Source: Aegilops tauschii subsp. strangulata
Lineage: Eukaryota; Streptophyta; Magnoliopsida; Poales; Poaceae
Assembly: GCF_002575655.3 (NCBI RefSeq)
Contig: NC_053037.3
Span: 570,688,880 to 570,752,879, forward strand
Reading direction: 5' to 3'
DNA: 64,000 nt
Shown here: positions 32,701-45,308 of the stretch, piece after piece
Layout: every line of letters begins with the position of its first letter
Position numbering within the stretch: position 1 is the stretch's first letter
Made by a program: the position numbers and the translations under genes
The notes under the pieces: model-generated
Told to the model about the DNA's origin: nothing
The model's database searches: none
The model's input: the letters and a program-made list of their open reading frames with translations, nothing else

Positions 32701-33669
32701 AAGACAAATAGGTGATATTGGGTTCATTAACACAAATCTCATAGATGCATATACGGTTGAAAAACATGCCAAAGAAGCCGAGGCCAACTTGCTATGACCG
32801 TTGGTATTAAATCAAAACAAAGATGTAATACTCTTTCCTTACAACTTCAAGTGAGTGTTACTGTCTTGTGCATATTCGGTTTCCCTTATTAGTCCAGGTT
32901 ATGGTAATGTAATTGATGACTTATGCATGCATGCGCAGCTTCCACTATATTCTCCTAGAGATTAAGCTTGAGCAGGGAGTAGTAACCGTCTTAGACTCGA
33001 GATGAAAAGATCCCCAGGACTATGCGAACATGACTCAAATGCTCGAGAAGTAAGTTAAATCGATCATTATCCACCATATCAGCAACTTTGTTCATTTCCT
33101 GATATCAAGTAATTGTTTTCTTTGTGTAGCAGGGTTTGGAGAAAATTCACCACAAAAGCTCCGGGACTGCCGAAGAAGCTGCAATTTAAACACCCGAAAG
33201 TAAGTACTATAGTAGCATGTTCCGCGCATCTCCTAGTGATTCAAGCGCTAGTTTCATCAATACCATTTAGCATGCTTGCTTATCAGTTTGATTGACCTCT
33301 ATTTCTTGTAAAGTGGTTGTGGCAGGAACCCGGGAATAATTACTGTGGATACTACGTTTGCGAGTCCATCCGCTACACGACCTGTGAGCGGGGCTACTCT
33401 GACGAACAATATGAAGTGCGTAAGCAATAATATTCACAATTTTATTTTATTACCATCATTTGTGTCGAGTGTCATTTATTCATATATATATATATATATA
33501 TATGTATTGACCCCCTTCTTCAAATTAGATGTTTCGGAAGCGGGATGAACTCCTAGCACCAGATCGTATGCGAGCAATTCAAGAGGAATTGGCGGCATTC
33601 TTCCTTGACCACGTGATCGCTGAAAACGGAGAATACTATGTGGACCCTGTGTTCTTACAATTTAATTAG
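29764..33669 (+). pseudogene. CACTA-1 ORF2 with C-terminal Ulp1-like (C48) protease domain
   Basis: Seven exons with GT/AG borders: 29764-30003, 30106-32585, 32677-32850, 32939-33049, 33133-33199, 33314-33415 and 33529-33669. An acidic N-terminus is followed by KRRGPKRKLRSDERFEI, a TNP1/transposase-24-like region (KARPKWAKAENDLLEKG, GGCVWTNELLRIP), a Pro-rich repeat section (31520-31740, TPPPPPASDQGTQ) and a C48 peptidase fold. The candidate triad is His in FHYILLEI, Asp in VVTVLDS and Cys in NNYCGYYVC, with Gln in WLWQEPG. Five TGA stops (30961, 31096, 31951, 32795, 33003) all fit CGA codons. In Ulp1-bearing transposons the domain may remove SUMO from chromatin proteins, but its role here is not established. 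Confidence 0.82.
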
Positions 33670-34029
33670 GAGATTGTATTGTAAGAGATAATTATTGTAT
33701 ATATGTAGCCGGTAGTGTCGGATAGATATACGAGAACTTGTTGTTCGACCAATCTCTCGGAGAAGGAGAGGTGGTCGATATCACTTCTCTCTATATGCAT
33801 ATGTTCATGACGATCTTCTGTTTCCTTCATTTGATTACTAGCTAGCGTGTCTAGTCCTCTCCATACGTATATAGTACGTAGCGTCGACCAAGCACGGAGA
33901 TAAGAGAGGACACTTCTCTCTATTAATTAGCTAGCTAACACAATATATGAAACACCTAAATTAACCCCCCAACCCCCCCCCTTAAAAAAAACAAAAACCC
34001 CAGCCCTTGAAATGCTGACGCGTGGATGC
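33670..34029. other. 3' part of CACTA-1, no gene
   Basis: Non-coding 3' region with GTACGTAG and TCTCTC motifs and a C-rich run near 33966-33982. It probably holds the polyadenylation region of ORF2. Confidence 0.4.
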
Positions 34030-34284
34030 CTATTGGTCCCGGTTTGTGACACCAACCGGGACAAAAGGCCCTGCCTATTGGTCCCGGTTGGTGGCACCAA
34101 CCGGGACCAAAGGCCCCCCTGCCTGGGCTGGCAGCAACGGCCACGTGGAGGACCTTCTGTCCCGGTTCGTGTAAGAACCGGGACTAAAGGGTTAGGGCTT
34201 TAGTAACGACCCTTTAGTCCCGGTTCGAAAACCGGGACAAAAGGCCCTTACCAACCGGGGTAAAAGCCCCTTTTCCTACTAGTG
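34030..34284. repeat. CACTA-1 right subterminal hairpin cluster and terminus
   Basis: GGTCCCGGTT(T/G)GTG with its complement CAACCGGGAC, repeated about five times, ending at CCTACTAGTG. It mirrors the left cluster. Confidence 0.85.
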
Positions 34285-35103
34285 GATATCTGTCATCACA
34301 AACAACATTGAAGTGGATGATATGATAAATCAATTTAAAACCAGTCAGACATTGTGTTTGTATGTTAAAGAGGGGAAGTTAAATAGGAAGCAAGCAGCAG
34401 TAGAACCTGAAGAAGTGGACCCAGCTGAAACAATTGTAGATTTAAAAGTGGACCAACCTGTTTTTTTGCTTTTAATGAGTCAGGTGTTGTGCACAAAAAC
34501 AACAGATGATTATGTTGGCTCATCATATTTTCTTGGTACACAAGAAAGTGTGAACTATATGCCAATAAAATCAGTTCCTCCACCATGTCAGCTTCTTCTT
34601 GGGACACAAAATCACCCAATTGAGCCAGAGAAGGCAGATGCAGAGCAGGAAAATAATGCATTGCAGCAGGTTAATACTCAAGTAAGTGTTAATTATGCAG
34701 ATTTCCAGTTTGATACAGATGAGGAGGAGCATGCGGCAAATGAGGACACATCTGATGAAGATGATGACTCAGTATTTGATGAAGACTTTGTAGCTGATCT
34801 GGACATCCCAGATGCAGAAGAAGAAGAATCTGATTCCATGGATTATGAAGCAGAAGATAGTGTGGCCAGAGAAGAAGAACAGAGGAGGACAATAGACAGT
34901 GATCTGAAAGAAACAATATCAGACATTAAGAGGAAGAGAGCTCAATACATGAGTAGTACACATTGTGAAGGGGACACAAACCCTGAAGATTTATATGACA
35001 TAGACTCGGAGGAAGAGGGTGATGACTGTCAAGAGATTGCAGTTCCTGATCCTGTTGAGAAGAAGGTAAAGAGGCCTGGGCCTACAAGCAGGTCCCACTC
35101 TAG
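34285..35103 (+). pseudogene. MULE transposase, middle part of exon 2 between the two CACTAs
   Basis: Continues the frame broken at 22076. It reads a linker with NNIEVDDMINQFKTSQTLCL (end of the PB1-like region) and then a long acidic stretch (FDTDEEEHAANEDTSDEDDD, EDFVADLDIPDAEEEESDS). It is cut at 35103 after GPTSRSHS by CACTA-2 and resumes in frame at 53471 or 53474, depending on which TSD copy is counted. No stop in this piece. Confidence 0.85.
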
Positions 35104-35310
35104 CACTACTAGGGAAAAGCCTAGCAGCAGCGCGGGTTTTAGGCCTATCAGTAGCGCGGGCAGGAGCGCTACTGGTACGACACTACAGCTAAAGGTTAGC
35201 AGTAGCGTGGGTTAACCCACGCTACTGCTATACCGACTTAGTAGTAGCGCTTTCTCCAAACAGCGCTACTGGTAATTACTAGTAGAGCTTCTCCCAGCCC
35301 ACGCTACTAC
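35104..35310. repeat. CACTA-2 left subterminal repeats
   Basis: GCAGCGCGGG, GTAGCGCGGG, CGCTACTGGT and CGCTACTGCTA motifs in both orientations, typical of a CACTA end. Confidence 0.85.
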
Positions 35311-35431
35311 TATTATTCCGTAGTTTATTTCTTTTTTATTTCATGTTGTATTCATACACCTCTATACAAGTTTTCATACAGCAGCAATTTACAGATTGTT
35401 TTTACATCATAATGAGTTATTACATCACTGG

Positions 35432-35502
35432 GTGAAAGAACCATGGACTAGTTTCAAGTGGATGGACATCTACTTGAAACTAATCCGCGGTTCTTTCACG
35501 CA
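35432..35502. repeat. Hairpin near CACTA-2 left end
   Basis: GTGAAAGAACC...GGACTAGTTTCAAGT pairs with ACTTGAAACTAATCC...GGTTCTTTCAC, arms of about 29 bp and a short loop. A different hairpin takes a comparable place near the right end (53018-53073). The remaining sequence to 35800 (ATCATCATCAT-rich) shows no gene. Confidence 0.75.
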
Positions 35503-35800
35503 ATGATATAATAAATATCATCATCATCATATCATTAACAACTTATCATCATAATACATCATTGTCATATAACACCTCCTCATGATCATCGTTTTCATCA
35601 ATGAGACATCACATAGCAAGTTGGTCACTAGTCATAATCACAACTACTCCTCGTCATGAACTCTAACACATTGTACCACATAATAAACATATTGTACCTC
35701 ATAGGACCTACTACATTCTCTTAGGACCTACTATATTCTCTAAGATAAATAGCAAAAAACAAGATAGCCCCTGACTCTCCATTATGGAGAATGGAGATTA

Positions 35801-36480
35801 TCATGTCTCCAATTCAGAGCCATCGGTGTAGTGGGTTTTGTCTACCATCTTCCGCACATTCTTTGAAGAATGAAAATAAGCTGTCAATGTAAATAAGCTG
35901 TCAACTATTTTGAAATTAACAAATTTAAATTAGTTAATAACTATGTTTGAGAAACTCACATAGCGGTAGAATCGGAAGCGTATCAACAAGGACCCAAATG
36001 TCCATATTGTCTTGCTCGATGTCAGGATCACCAAGATCCATGGTGACAATCATATCCTCATAAAAACCATACATTTTGCAAAGTGCTTTCCAATTTTGGC
36101 AACCAAAATGGGCTACGCTCTGAGAATTGTACAGATTTACTTCAAAATCCATATCATGATGGGTCCTTAGGTGTATTTTCTTTGTTTCAAAATTTTCATG
36201 GTCTTCAAAACCCATCCTCTCTAAGACATAGCGTCTTGCATGGCATGGGATAAACTAGTCGAATTGTAAAAGATGAAAATTAGACGTTGAAATAGTTGAA
36301 GTCGTGCTTAATTATGAAAAAACACTTGTCGTCGTTGCGTACCGTTTCAACATCGAAGGTCTCCTCAAGCTTAATGCTGAAGCGCCAATCTTCGTCCAGG
36401 TGAGGCCTGTCGCACAGACCTCGATCATCGTGGCACCAGCTGCACTCCACCGGGAGACTTTCGTCGTCCGAGTACGACAT
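35801..36480 (-). CDS. B3-like third gene of CACTA-2, intact frame
   Basis: Three exons on the minus strand, 36286-36480, 35960-36254 and 35801-35880, with GT/AG borders give 570 nt and 189 aa without a stop. The N-terminus is acidic and has a Cys-rich motif (VECSWCHDDRGLCDRPH). Residues about 30-150 resemble a plant B3-type DNA-binding fold: a short basic strand, IPCHARRYVLERMGF, IHLRTHHDMDFEVNLYN, WKALCKMYGF and MIVTMDLG. The C-terminus reads NVRKMVDKTHYTDGSELET. The B3 match is by pattern only. The surrounding transposase and ORF2 are broken while this frame is open. It might bind the element's subterminal DNA. Confidence 0.6.
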
Positions 36481-36589
36481 ATCCTACGTTCATAATTCAA
36501 AGATTAAACTTGTAGAATTAATTATATGTACTAAAAACCTAAATTAGATCATTATTATTCATCACTGCTTGACTATCGGTCTGTCGAAA

Positions 36590-37870
36590 TGTCGTTTAAT
36601 TATTTTTCCAGAAAATCTAGGCCACTCGATATTTCCTACATATTCTAGCACAAGTCATGCCAGAATTCACGGTAAAATCCGGCATGACCTTTGCTAAAAA
36701 AGGACATATCGAGCGCCTGAAATTTTCCGGAATGGAAATTAACCAACACTCCGGCAAAACATAGGCCACTCGGAGGTGTAACCTGAACATGACCGGCCAC
36801 TTGGGCAACCACATATCCTATTTGAGCAACACAAGATATATATGTTTTTGTCTACATCATATCTTATATGACTCATATTGACATGGAGATTTGGCTGGTC
36901 TCACCTCGAGGTCGGAGGGGGTCGGTGACGGGGACGACGGCGGGGATGATGGAGGGGCTCCTTGATTTCTGCAAAAACAAAAACCCTATAAGTTATCACT
37001 TACTAAAAATACATTATACCTTAGTTCTTTCTAAAAATAAAATAGTTCAACTAGTTATATTAATTTTCTTAATAAAAATACATGAGTTCTATTAATTCAA
37101 CTAGTTCAACTAGTTTATTAATTTACTTACTAAACTAGTTCAACTAAAACTAAACTAGTTCAACTAGTTTATTAATTTACTTACTAATTATTTTAAACAC
37201 TTACTAAAAACAGTAAAAAAACTACATTATACAATAGTAAAAAACATCTACTATTAACCATACAACCCTAGTTAACTAGTACCATCACTACTACTAATTA
37301 ACATCTACTACTACTAAAAATCATTATCGATGAACCCTAAATTAACATCTACTACTACTAAAAAACATCTACTAACTAAGCAGAGAGAGAGAGAGGGGGT
37401 GGGGGAGGGGTGGGGGGCTTACACAAAGAGGGGAGAGACGGTGTCGTGGAGGTGCTCGGCGACGGAGGTAGGGGCGGCGAGGGCGGGCTCGGGATCGGGA
37501 GGCGGCGGTCCTGGGCGGGCTCGGGCGGCGGCGGTGAGGTCGAGGGCGGCGACGGTGAGGTCGAGAGCGGCGGCGGGCGGCGGCGGTGAGGGCAGGCTCG
37601 GGCTCGGGCGGCGGCGACAGAGGAGTAGGGGAACAGGGGGAAGGAGGACTTAGCAAAATTTTGAGCCCGTGGGTGGTTAAGTCGAACTAGCGCGGGGACC
37701 GGCGCTACAGCTAACCCGTAGCAGTAGCGCGTGCACACCCGCGCTACTGCTATACAAGTGTAGCAGCAGCGCGCTTCGTGGAAGCTCGCTACTGCTAATA
37801 GCTCTAGCGCGCTTTGCCCGGACGCGCTACTGCTACTGTGGCGTTGCTGTTAACTTTTCTCCACTCGCTA
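36590..37870 (-). promoter_or_regulatory. CACTA-2 upstream module 1 (before the B3-like gene)
   Basis: Read on the minus strand, a cluster of subterminal repeats (37680-37870, GTAGCAGTAGCGCG) is followed by a GC-rich leader exon (about 37421-37660). A splice donor (GTAAGCCCCCC, complement of 37410-37420) and an AT-rich intron come next. The tract 36600-36790 holds GGCATGACCTTTGCTAAAAA and TATCGAGCGCCTGAAATT. The B3-like gene then begins. The same order recurs at 47105-47985, and in part at 51780-52850. Confidence 0.65.
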
Positions 37871-37879
37871 CTGCTAATT

Positions 37880-38668
37880 TTAGTAGTTTTTGTTTTTTTC
37901 TGCATATTTGTTTTGTATTTGAACAGGCTTTATACAAGAATCTTTAGCAGATACAAATGTCATCATGGTACACATACAAATGGCTGCGAGATCACAAATG
38001 TAATCATAGCATATACATACAAATAGTCTCATCATAATCATCATCCAACACAAAGTGGTATCTCGTCATCATCTCGAAAATAGCGATACATGCAAGTCTC
38101 GAATACTTGCAACTACAACGTCATCCATCTAAACAATGGTATACGCGAGAAGATCTATCACTATGAGTGAGAGCGAGACTATGCAATACATGAGGCGGTG
38201 GTTACGAGTCCTCTCTCGCGCTAGCGTGAACCTCAAGTAACTAGCTTCTCCTTCTTGTCTGCTTTTGAAGCCTTTATGGCTGGCGCCCGAGACCCCATTC
38301 ACTTGCGCCTGGCACTCAGGCCACTCGTTGTACACCCCCGGAACCTTCCCTCTGTACACGACATAGCACCGCCATCTCGCCATCAAGAAACTAGGTACCT
38401 GTTAGAGATGCATGCTCATCAAGAGGATGTACAATCATATGCAACAAAATATATTAGAGCAACACGAGAAAGAAAGGGTTAATTAGCAACTAGATGCAAC
38501 ATACAGTACGCAAACTAATTAACTAGAGGTACGCAGGTCATCGTACCCAAACAAACCAAGTAGTGTTACGCAAGTTCGGCAGGGATCGTGGACATCACAA
38601 AGTTTCATCGCTACAAAAAGTATACAAGTTCAACCGACACATATCATCATCATCATCGGCATCGTAAA
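37880..38668. other. CACTA-2 interval without a recognised gene
   Basis: Non-coding AT-rich sequence between module 1 and the end of ORF2, with short frames only. It may hold the ORF2 3' end and polyadenylation region. Confidence 0.4.
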
Positions 38669-38787
38669 TCACTGGAAGTTCCATCCTTCCATATCATCGT
38701 GGATGGACCCTAGCTTCTTGAACGGTGTGAGGTCTTGACGTTGCATGCCTATGCGAGTTCAGACGTCAGCTCGCGATATAGGGCCGT

Positions 38788-41700
38788 TGTCACGCCCAAT
38801 ATGCGATACTATCCTAAAGAGACTCGAAGGTCCCACCAAGGATAGAACCGCATATTGACACGCTTTTGCAAGGTGGATGTCATTACATCAACATTACATA
38901 GTATATGGGGATACATACAAGACATACAAATGCCGCAAGAATACATCAATACATCATACATAAGATCCACATCCGACTACGGATGAAACAGAAACAGAAG
39001 CTCAAACGACATCCACCCTGCTAGCCCAGGCTGCCGACCTGGAACCTATCCCCTGATCGAAGAAGAAGCAGAAGAAGAACTCCAAAACAAGTAACATCGC
39101 TCTCGCGTCATGATCATCGCAAAACCTATACCTGCAACTGTTGTTGTAGTAATCTGTGAGCCACGAGGACTCAGCAATCCCATTACCATGGGTATCAAGA
39201 CTAGCAAAGCTTGATGGGTAAGGAAAAAGGGTAAAGTGGTGAGGTTGCAGCAGCGACTAAGCATATATGGTGGCTAACATACGCAAATAAGAGCGAGAAG
39301 AGAAGCAACGGAACGGTCGTTAACTCGTAATGATCAAGAAGTGATCCTGAACTCCTACTTATGTCAAACATAACCCAGAAACCGTGTTCACTTCCCGGAC
39401 TCCGCCGAAAAGAGACCATCACGGCTACACACGCGGTTGATGCGTTTTAGTTAAGTCAAGTGTCAAGTTCTCTACAACCGGACATTAACAAATTCCCATC
39501 TGCCACATAACCGCGGGCACGGCTCTCGAAAGTTTATACCCTGCAGGGGTGTCCCAACTTAGCCCATTATAAGCTCTCACGGTCAATGAAGGATATTCCT
39601 TCTCCCGGGAAGACCCGATCAGTCTCGGAATCCCGGTTTACAAGACATTTCGACAATGGTAAAACAAGACCAGCAAAGCCGCCAGATGTGCGACAATCCC
39701 GATAGGAGCTGCACATATCTCGTTCTCAGGGCAACACCGGATAAGTCAAGCTACGAGTAAAACTAGGCCTCGAGTTTCCCCGAGGTGGCCCCGCAGGCTG
39801 CTCGGTTCGGACCAACACTTAGAGAAGCACAGGCCGGGGGGGTTAAATAAAGATGACCCTCGGGAGCGCGACTCCCAAGGGAAAAGAAGTAGGTGATAGT
39901 CAAATGGTAAAACCAAGGTTGGGCCTTGCTGGAGGAGTTTTATTCAAAGCGAACCGTCAAGGGGTCCCCATAACACCCAACCGCGTTAGGAACGCAAAAT
40001 CAAGGAACATAACACCGGTATGACGGAAACTAGGGCGGCAAGAGTGGAACAAAACACCAGGCATAAGGCCGAGCCTTCCACCCTTTACCAAGTATATAGA
40101 TGCATTAATTAAATAAGAGATATTGTGATATCCCAACATAAACATAATCCAACATGGAGCAATCTTCATCTTCACCTGCAACTAGCAACGCTATAAGATG
40201 GGCTGAACAAAAGCGGTAACATAGCCAAACAACGGTTTGCTAGGAAGGGTGACAAAGGTTAGAGGCTGACATGGCAATTTGGGAGGCTTGATAAACAGGT
40301 GATAGGTAGCACATCATAACGATAGAACGAAGCAACTAGCATAGCAATGATAGTAATGAGATCCAAGGTGACGGTCATCTTGCCTGAAATCCCGCTAGGA
40401 AGAAGAATGAACCCATGAAGAAGATGAAGCCACGAAGACGAACCAAGCGTAGACGAACGAATCCTCACTATCGCAACGAAACGGGAACTATCGAGAAGAA
40501 GCACACAACATGGTAAACGCACCACACATGAACAAGGCATGATGCTCAATCAAGTATGATGCATGACAAGGCTACATGAGGCTACTCATGGCAAGAGATG
40601 ATGCATACAAGAGCAACACATCAAAGCAAGTTTAAATGAGGCCGGGAACAACATATAACAATTCCGGTAAGTCCTCATATGCAAATTTCGAAATTTGGTC
40701 CAGACCTGAATAAACCTTATGTTTAAGTTGTTAAACAGCAAGTTAAGATGCACCAAGATGATCTACATGAAATTCTAGTCAAGTTACATATAAAGTTCAT
40801 TAGATTCGGAGCTACGGCCTAGAAGATATGAGCAAACCAAGTTCATAGCATTGATGCAAAATGCATGCAAACATCAAGCACACACTCCAAAAAAAGGATG
40901 CAACATGATAATATGAAACTACATGCAATTCTAAGCAAGTTACATATAGAACATGCTCAAAACGGAGCAACGGTGCAACACATACACACAATACAAGATA
41001 TAGCAACAATCTGTCCCAAAACAGCAACTATGCATCTTGCAAGCATCATGCAAATATGCTACAGCACCACAATATGAAAACAAAAGGCATGGACATGATG
41101 TACAGGTAAAGCATGACAAAACATGAACAATGTGCTATCTCCAGAAACCACTGAAACATGCTCAAAAGGACATGACAAGATTGCAAATAATAACAGTTTT
41201 ACAGACTTGGCAGAATTCCAGGACATGGCAGGAATAACATCAGGTTGCAAAGTTTAGAGCTATCAAACAACCTGCTACAGGAACATATCATAGCAAACAA
41301 AGGCATGACATGAATCTACTAATTGCATATAACAAAAGTTTCTTACTGATCACGAGCCAAAAAGGCAGAGAAGATATGATGGCACTCATGTAAACATAGC
41401 AAGTTTCATAAACAGATACAAACTTAGCAGAAAAACTGAGCATGGCATAAACAGAATTATGAAGGCATCTTTGCGAGCTCAAATCACTCATCAAAAAGCA
41501 TTTCATGGCATGTGAAGGCATCCAATAGTAATATGGAATAATTATGAAGCTAAGCATGGCAAGAGCAAGTTCATAGGGTGCCTGGATCACTAGCAAAACA
41601 CATGTCAAAACTGAACTTCATGTTAACAGCCTGACAGCAACATTATTTAGCAATTTGAGAGCATGATAACAGCAAGCTACAGCAGGCTATAAATGCAACC

Positions 41701-43369
41701 AAGGGAATGGATGGATACATCATAACATTTATAACAAAAGACCCTTAGTGAACATCTCCATATTATGCATAGAACTCATGGGGACAGCAGGTTTACAAGG
41801 CATCACGATGCTACAGCTATAGACTTAGCAGAAATGACCAAGTCACAGAAATCAGCAACATCACGGAGGCTATTTGCAAGCTTGTAAAAACCTACACATG
41901 GCATATCATGAAGAGTGGATTGCACCACAGAAAATATGGCATGTTGTAGCTCATAACATATGTAGACATCATGCTCAAAAGAAAATCACACAAAAAGATA
42001 CAAAAATGACAAATGAGCAAGTTCTGTTAAACTACAGCAGAACAACATCATATTGCAGTCTTGCAACGATGATAAGGACATCAAGATGGACTCAAACAAG
42101 CATGGCACAATGGAAGAAATGAAGAGCATCTCATGGTGAACATTTTCATATATTATGCATGCAAAACGAATCTACGGTCAGAGAGTTATGGCATGTTGAA
42201 AAGGGCACCAGAATGCTAAAAATCTGGGACTTAGCAGAATTTTACCCCACGAAAAAAAACTGGAAGGTCGGGGTTGGCTCCTTCTCTCGTACAGAACCAC
42301 TCTGGCGGAAGTCAACGGCGATGGTGGGGCGACGTGGGACTCCGGCGAGGGTCGGGGAGGCCGTGAATGGGTAGATCGGGCGCGGGGCAACCCATTCCCG
42401 GCGATGGGGCGGCTTGGGGTGGCGCGAGCGCGTAGATCGAGGCAGCCATCCATGGCGGCCTGCAGAGCTCGGGACAGAGAGAGAGATCGTGAGGGAGAGG
42501 GAGAAGCACCGGATGGAAGGAGGGAGGAGAGGCAGGGGCGGCACGACCTGGATGTGGTGCTCGCCGGCGGCGGAGGCAACTCCGGCGAGCGGTGCGGCGC
42601 CGGCAGGGCGCGGCGACGGGAGACGCGGGAGCACTCGGGCGCAGGCGGCGGGGCGAAGAGCGCTCGGGGAGGGGCGGTTGCGGGCGGCTCGGGCGGATCC
42701 GGGCCCGGCGCGGCCCGACGCGGGCTCCAGACGGGCTTCGCGGGCCGGCGGTGGTGGGAGGCGCGGGGTTGGCTGCGGCGGCGGGGCGGACGTGTCCGGC
42801 GAGGGGGCGGACATGTCCGGCGGCGCGAGTGGAGCGGGGCTAGGGTTTGGACCCGAAAATGGAGGGGGAGGGGGCGTTTTTATAGGTAGAGGGAGCTAGG
42901 GGAGTCCAAATGGGGTGCGGTTTTCGCCCACACGATCGTCATCGAACGACCGAGAGCATGGAGGGGTTTTTGCTGGGTTAGTGGGCTGTGGTGGAGGGGT
43001 GCTGGGCTGCAAAGAGAGAGGGGTTTCGGGCCACGCGGTTAACCGTTGGGGCATCAAACGACCTGCAAATGGAACGAAATTTTACGGGCGGTCTACCGGT
43101 GATATACCAAGGCCACTCGGCAAAACGCGGCCCATTCCGAGAACGTTTTTCTCCCACTCACAAAACAAGGTCTGAGAGGGGCGACGGGCGCGAGGGAGAG
43201 TGTCGGATCGCGAAACGGACAACCGGGGAAAGGACCGGATGCAAGTTTTGAAAAACATGCAGATGAAATGCAGATGATGACATGGCAAAATGCAACACGC
43301 AAGCAAATGACATGAAAACTACGACGAATAACTGGAAGACACCTGGCGCATCGAATCCGGGGCATTACA
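38788..43369 (-). mobile_element. Solo LTR, about 4.6 kb, in the last exon of CACTA-2 ORF2
   Basis: Read on the minus strand it starts TGTAATGCCCCGGATTCG and ends TATTGGGCGTGACA, giving TG...CA ends. Flanks are GCCGT (38783-38787) and GCCAT (43370-43374), a 5-bp duplication with one difference. I found no primer-binding site, polypurine tract or retroviral-type genes inside, so it is a solo LTR left by recombination. The interior has a GC-rich part (42250-42900) and A-rich, CATG-rich parts (40560-42180). The host frame is continuous across it. I cannot name the family with certainty. Confidence 0.75.
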
Positions 43370-45275
43370 GCCATGGTGGAACATCCCCTTCTCATCGACG
43401 ACTTCTTTCATGATGATCGTCGCAATATCCCTTTGGATGCGAAAGAAGTCATCTCTAAGTTTATAATCCGCTTCTCCATGAGATTCTAGCCACTTGTGGA
43501 TATGATCATCATTTCTGCTTGTCATGTGAAGCTTTTGGTGATCCATGTTGAACTCAATCATGAGATGGAGGATGTAGAATTCATCCTTCTTGCTTGGTTT
43601 TGGGACATGGATGCAACAGAAGTTAGTTTTATGCGCGAAACCCATCTTCTTGTTCCTTTGTTTCCTGATCTGCATGTGGCCACCTCTAATGCTGAACCCT
43701 TGGAGAGCATCATCTAGAATATTCATTATGTGGGTGTAGTCCTTCTTCTCGTAGTCTCTGGAAGGGTCGAAATATACGGCGTGGGAGACTCACGGGTAAA
43801 GAACGATAAGGACAGCGCGCCCGTTGCTGCAGGGAAAAGACACCTCAAATTATTCTCCATATGAGCGAGAAGGAATGATTGAAATGTATGAAAGGGTTGT
43901 CCGGAACTGACTTACTTTGGATGATAAGCCAGGAGGACAATTTCCTGGTCCTTATTCTGTACCATGAAGTTTTGGAGGTAGTCCCTAGCAGTTTCACGCT
44001 CAAAGTCGCCGAGACTCAAGAAAGACTCGTGCATGTAGTACGGATCCGCCACACAGATTTGCGAGACTTCTTCTCTCTTCATGACGGAGCTCATATGTAG
44101 CGCAAAAAGGCGGACGATTGTAAAATCGAGCCGCCTTGTCAGAAACATCTCAAAGATATGGTCAAACTGTAGGAAGAACACCTCCGCAGGCCGTGTGTCA
44201 ACGTAGCACTTCCCCTCAGGCACACGAGCCGCGTATGTCGGATATCCTGGATCCTTCGAGGCTAGTAGGCTTTTCTCAGTCGACAGCACATGGTCGTGCA
44301 GTCTCCTGAGATCCCCTGATAGTGCCTCCAGCGGTTTCGACGGTAGCATCGTCTTGCCCGTGAGATGGAACATGGCCGCACCTTTCACGGGTACACGCTC
44401 TTCATAATCCATCATCTGGCTGCTATGTTCTTTGGCTTGTTTGGAGGCAGCTATCTTCCCCGATCTCTTCCTCTCCTTTTTCTTGGGCACACCTTCCAGA
44501 CCCTTCCTTAACCCCTGCCCCAGTGTTCCTGAGCTAAGCACTGTACGACCCTCGGCTAGTGGAGCCTGTGTTGAGGCGGCATCTTCAGGCGTGTCCTGTG
44601 AGGATTTCATGAAGATAGACTTTTTGCAATCCCTGCTATGACCTTCCTGCCCGGGCAGATCATCCATATCCTCATTAGCATGCTGATAGCCCGATTCGTC
44701 ATATGGTTGACTCATCATATCTATGTCACAGTCATACGCGTTTGTATTGAGGAAACCCATTGGGTCGACCTCCGTCTCATCATCCATTCTATGTTCTACA
44801 GGACCGATTACATCAGCCAGTACTATTGCACCCCCTTCATCACGTCGTCCGCCGCTCTCACCCGACACTACAGGAGCTGGTAATTGCGTAGGCGGGGTGG
44901 TGGTCTCCGCACATGGTTGTTGATGTGTGGTTATTGGTGTGCTCTCGGCCGGCTCTAGACGAATAAGATTCTTCGGCCATAGCAGCACCCAACCCTTGCA
45001 GCTTCCAATCCGCGGCGGGGTCTCGTCATCCTCTCCCACAGGCTGTACTGGAGGAGGCAAATGCTCGTGCCCCAATTTCACACTGGACAAGTTAACTCTG
45101 AAGTGCCTAGCGGGGATCGGGTGGTTGTGGAACGTGGGTTGCAAGGGGTTCATTATCATCCCCTTTCCCACGTCCACCTTCTGGCCTTTGATCAAGTAGA
45201 GTATGGTGCACGGGGTTTCTTCGGCCTGCAAACACATGTCTGTGGCGTAAAACATCCGAAAGGCAACGAAAATGG

Positions 45276-45276
45276 A

Positions 45277-45305
<29 letters not shown>
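45276..45305. repeat. (TA)n microsatellite in CACTA-2 ORF2 intron
   Basis: About 15 TA units directly beside the intron boundary of ORF2. A similar run lies in CACTA-1 at 33483-33503. Confidence 0.9.

Positions 45306-45308
<3 letters not shown>

Larger units (their letters stand above)
22077..34284 (+). mobile_element. CACTA-1, autonomous-type CACTA (En/Spm) element, 12.2 kb
   Basis: Ends CACTAGTAGAAAACTGGG (left) and CACTAGTAGGAAAAGGGG (right, reversed), with 3-bp duplication GAT (22074-22076 and 34285-34287). It sits in exon 2 of the MULE transposase, whose frame continues exactly after the right TSD. Plus-strand genes in order are: a small coiled-coil/membrane ORF, a TNP2-type transposase, and ORF2 with a Ulp1-like end. 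Subterminal hairpin repeats based on GGTCCCGGTT and AACCGGGACC are clustered at both ends and also inside. Confidence 0.93.

Noticed and set aside
33483..33503. (TA)n run as a possible origin or regulatory site
   Set aside because: Simple microsatellite in an intron with nothing else nearby to suggest function.
37330..37740. Long frames in the GC-rich leader of CACTA-2 module 1
   Set aside because: Low-complexity, present on both strands, with a splice donor in the middle; better explained as a leader exon.
42242..42900. Long GC-rich frames on both strands
   Set aside because: They lie inside the solo LTR, overlap on both strands and show only Pro/Ala/Arg-rich low-complexity translation with no domain.
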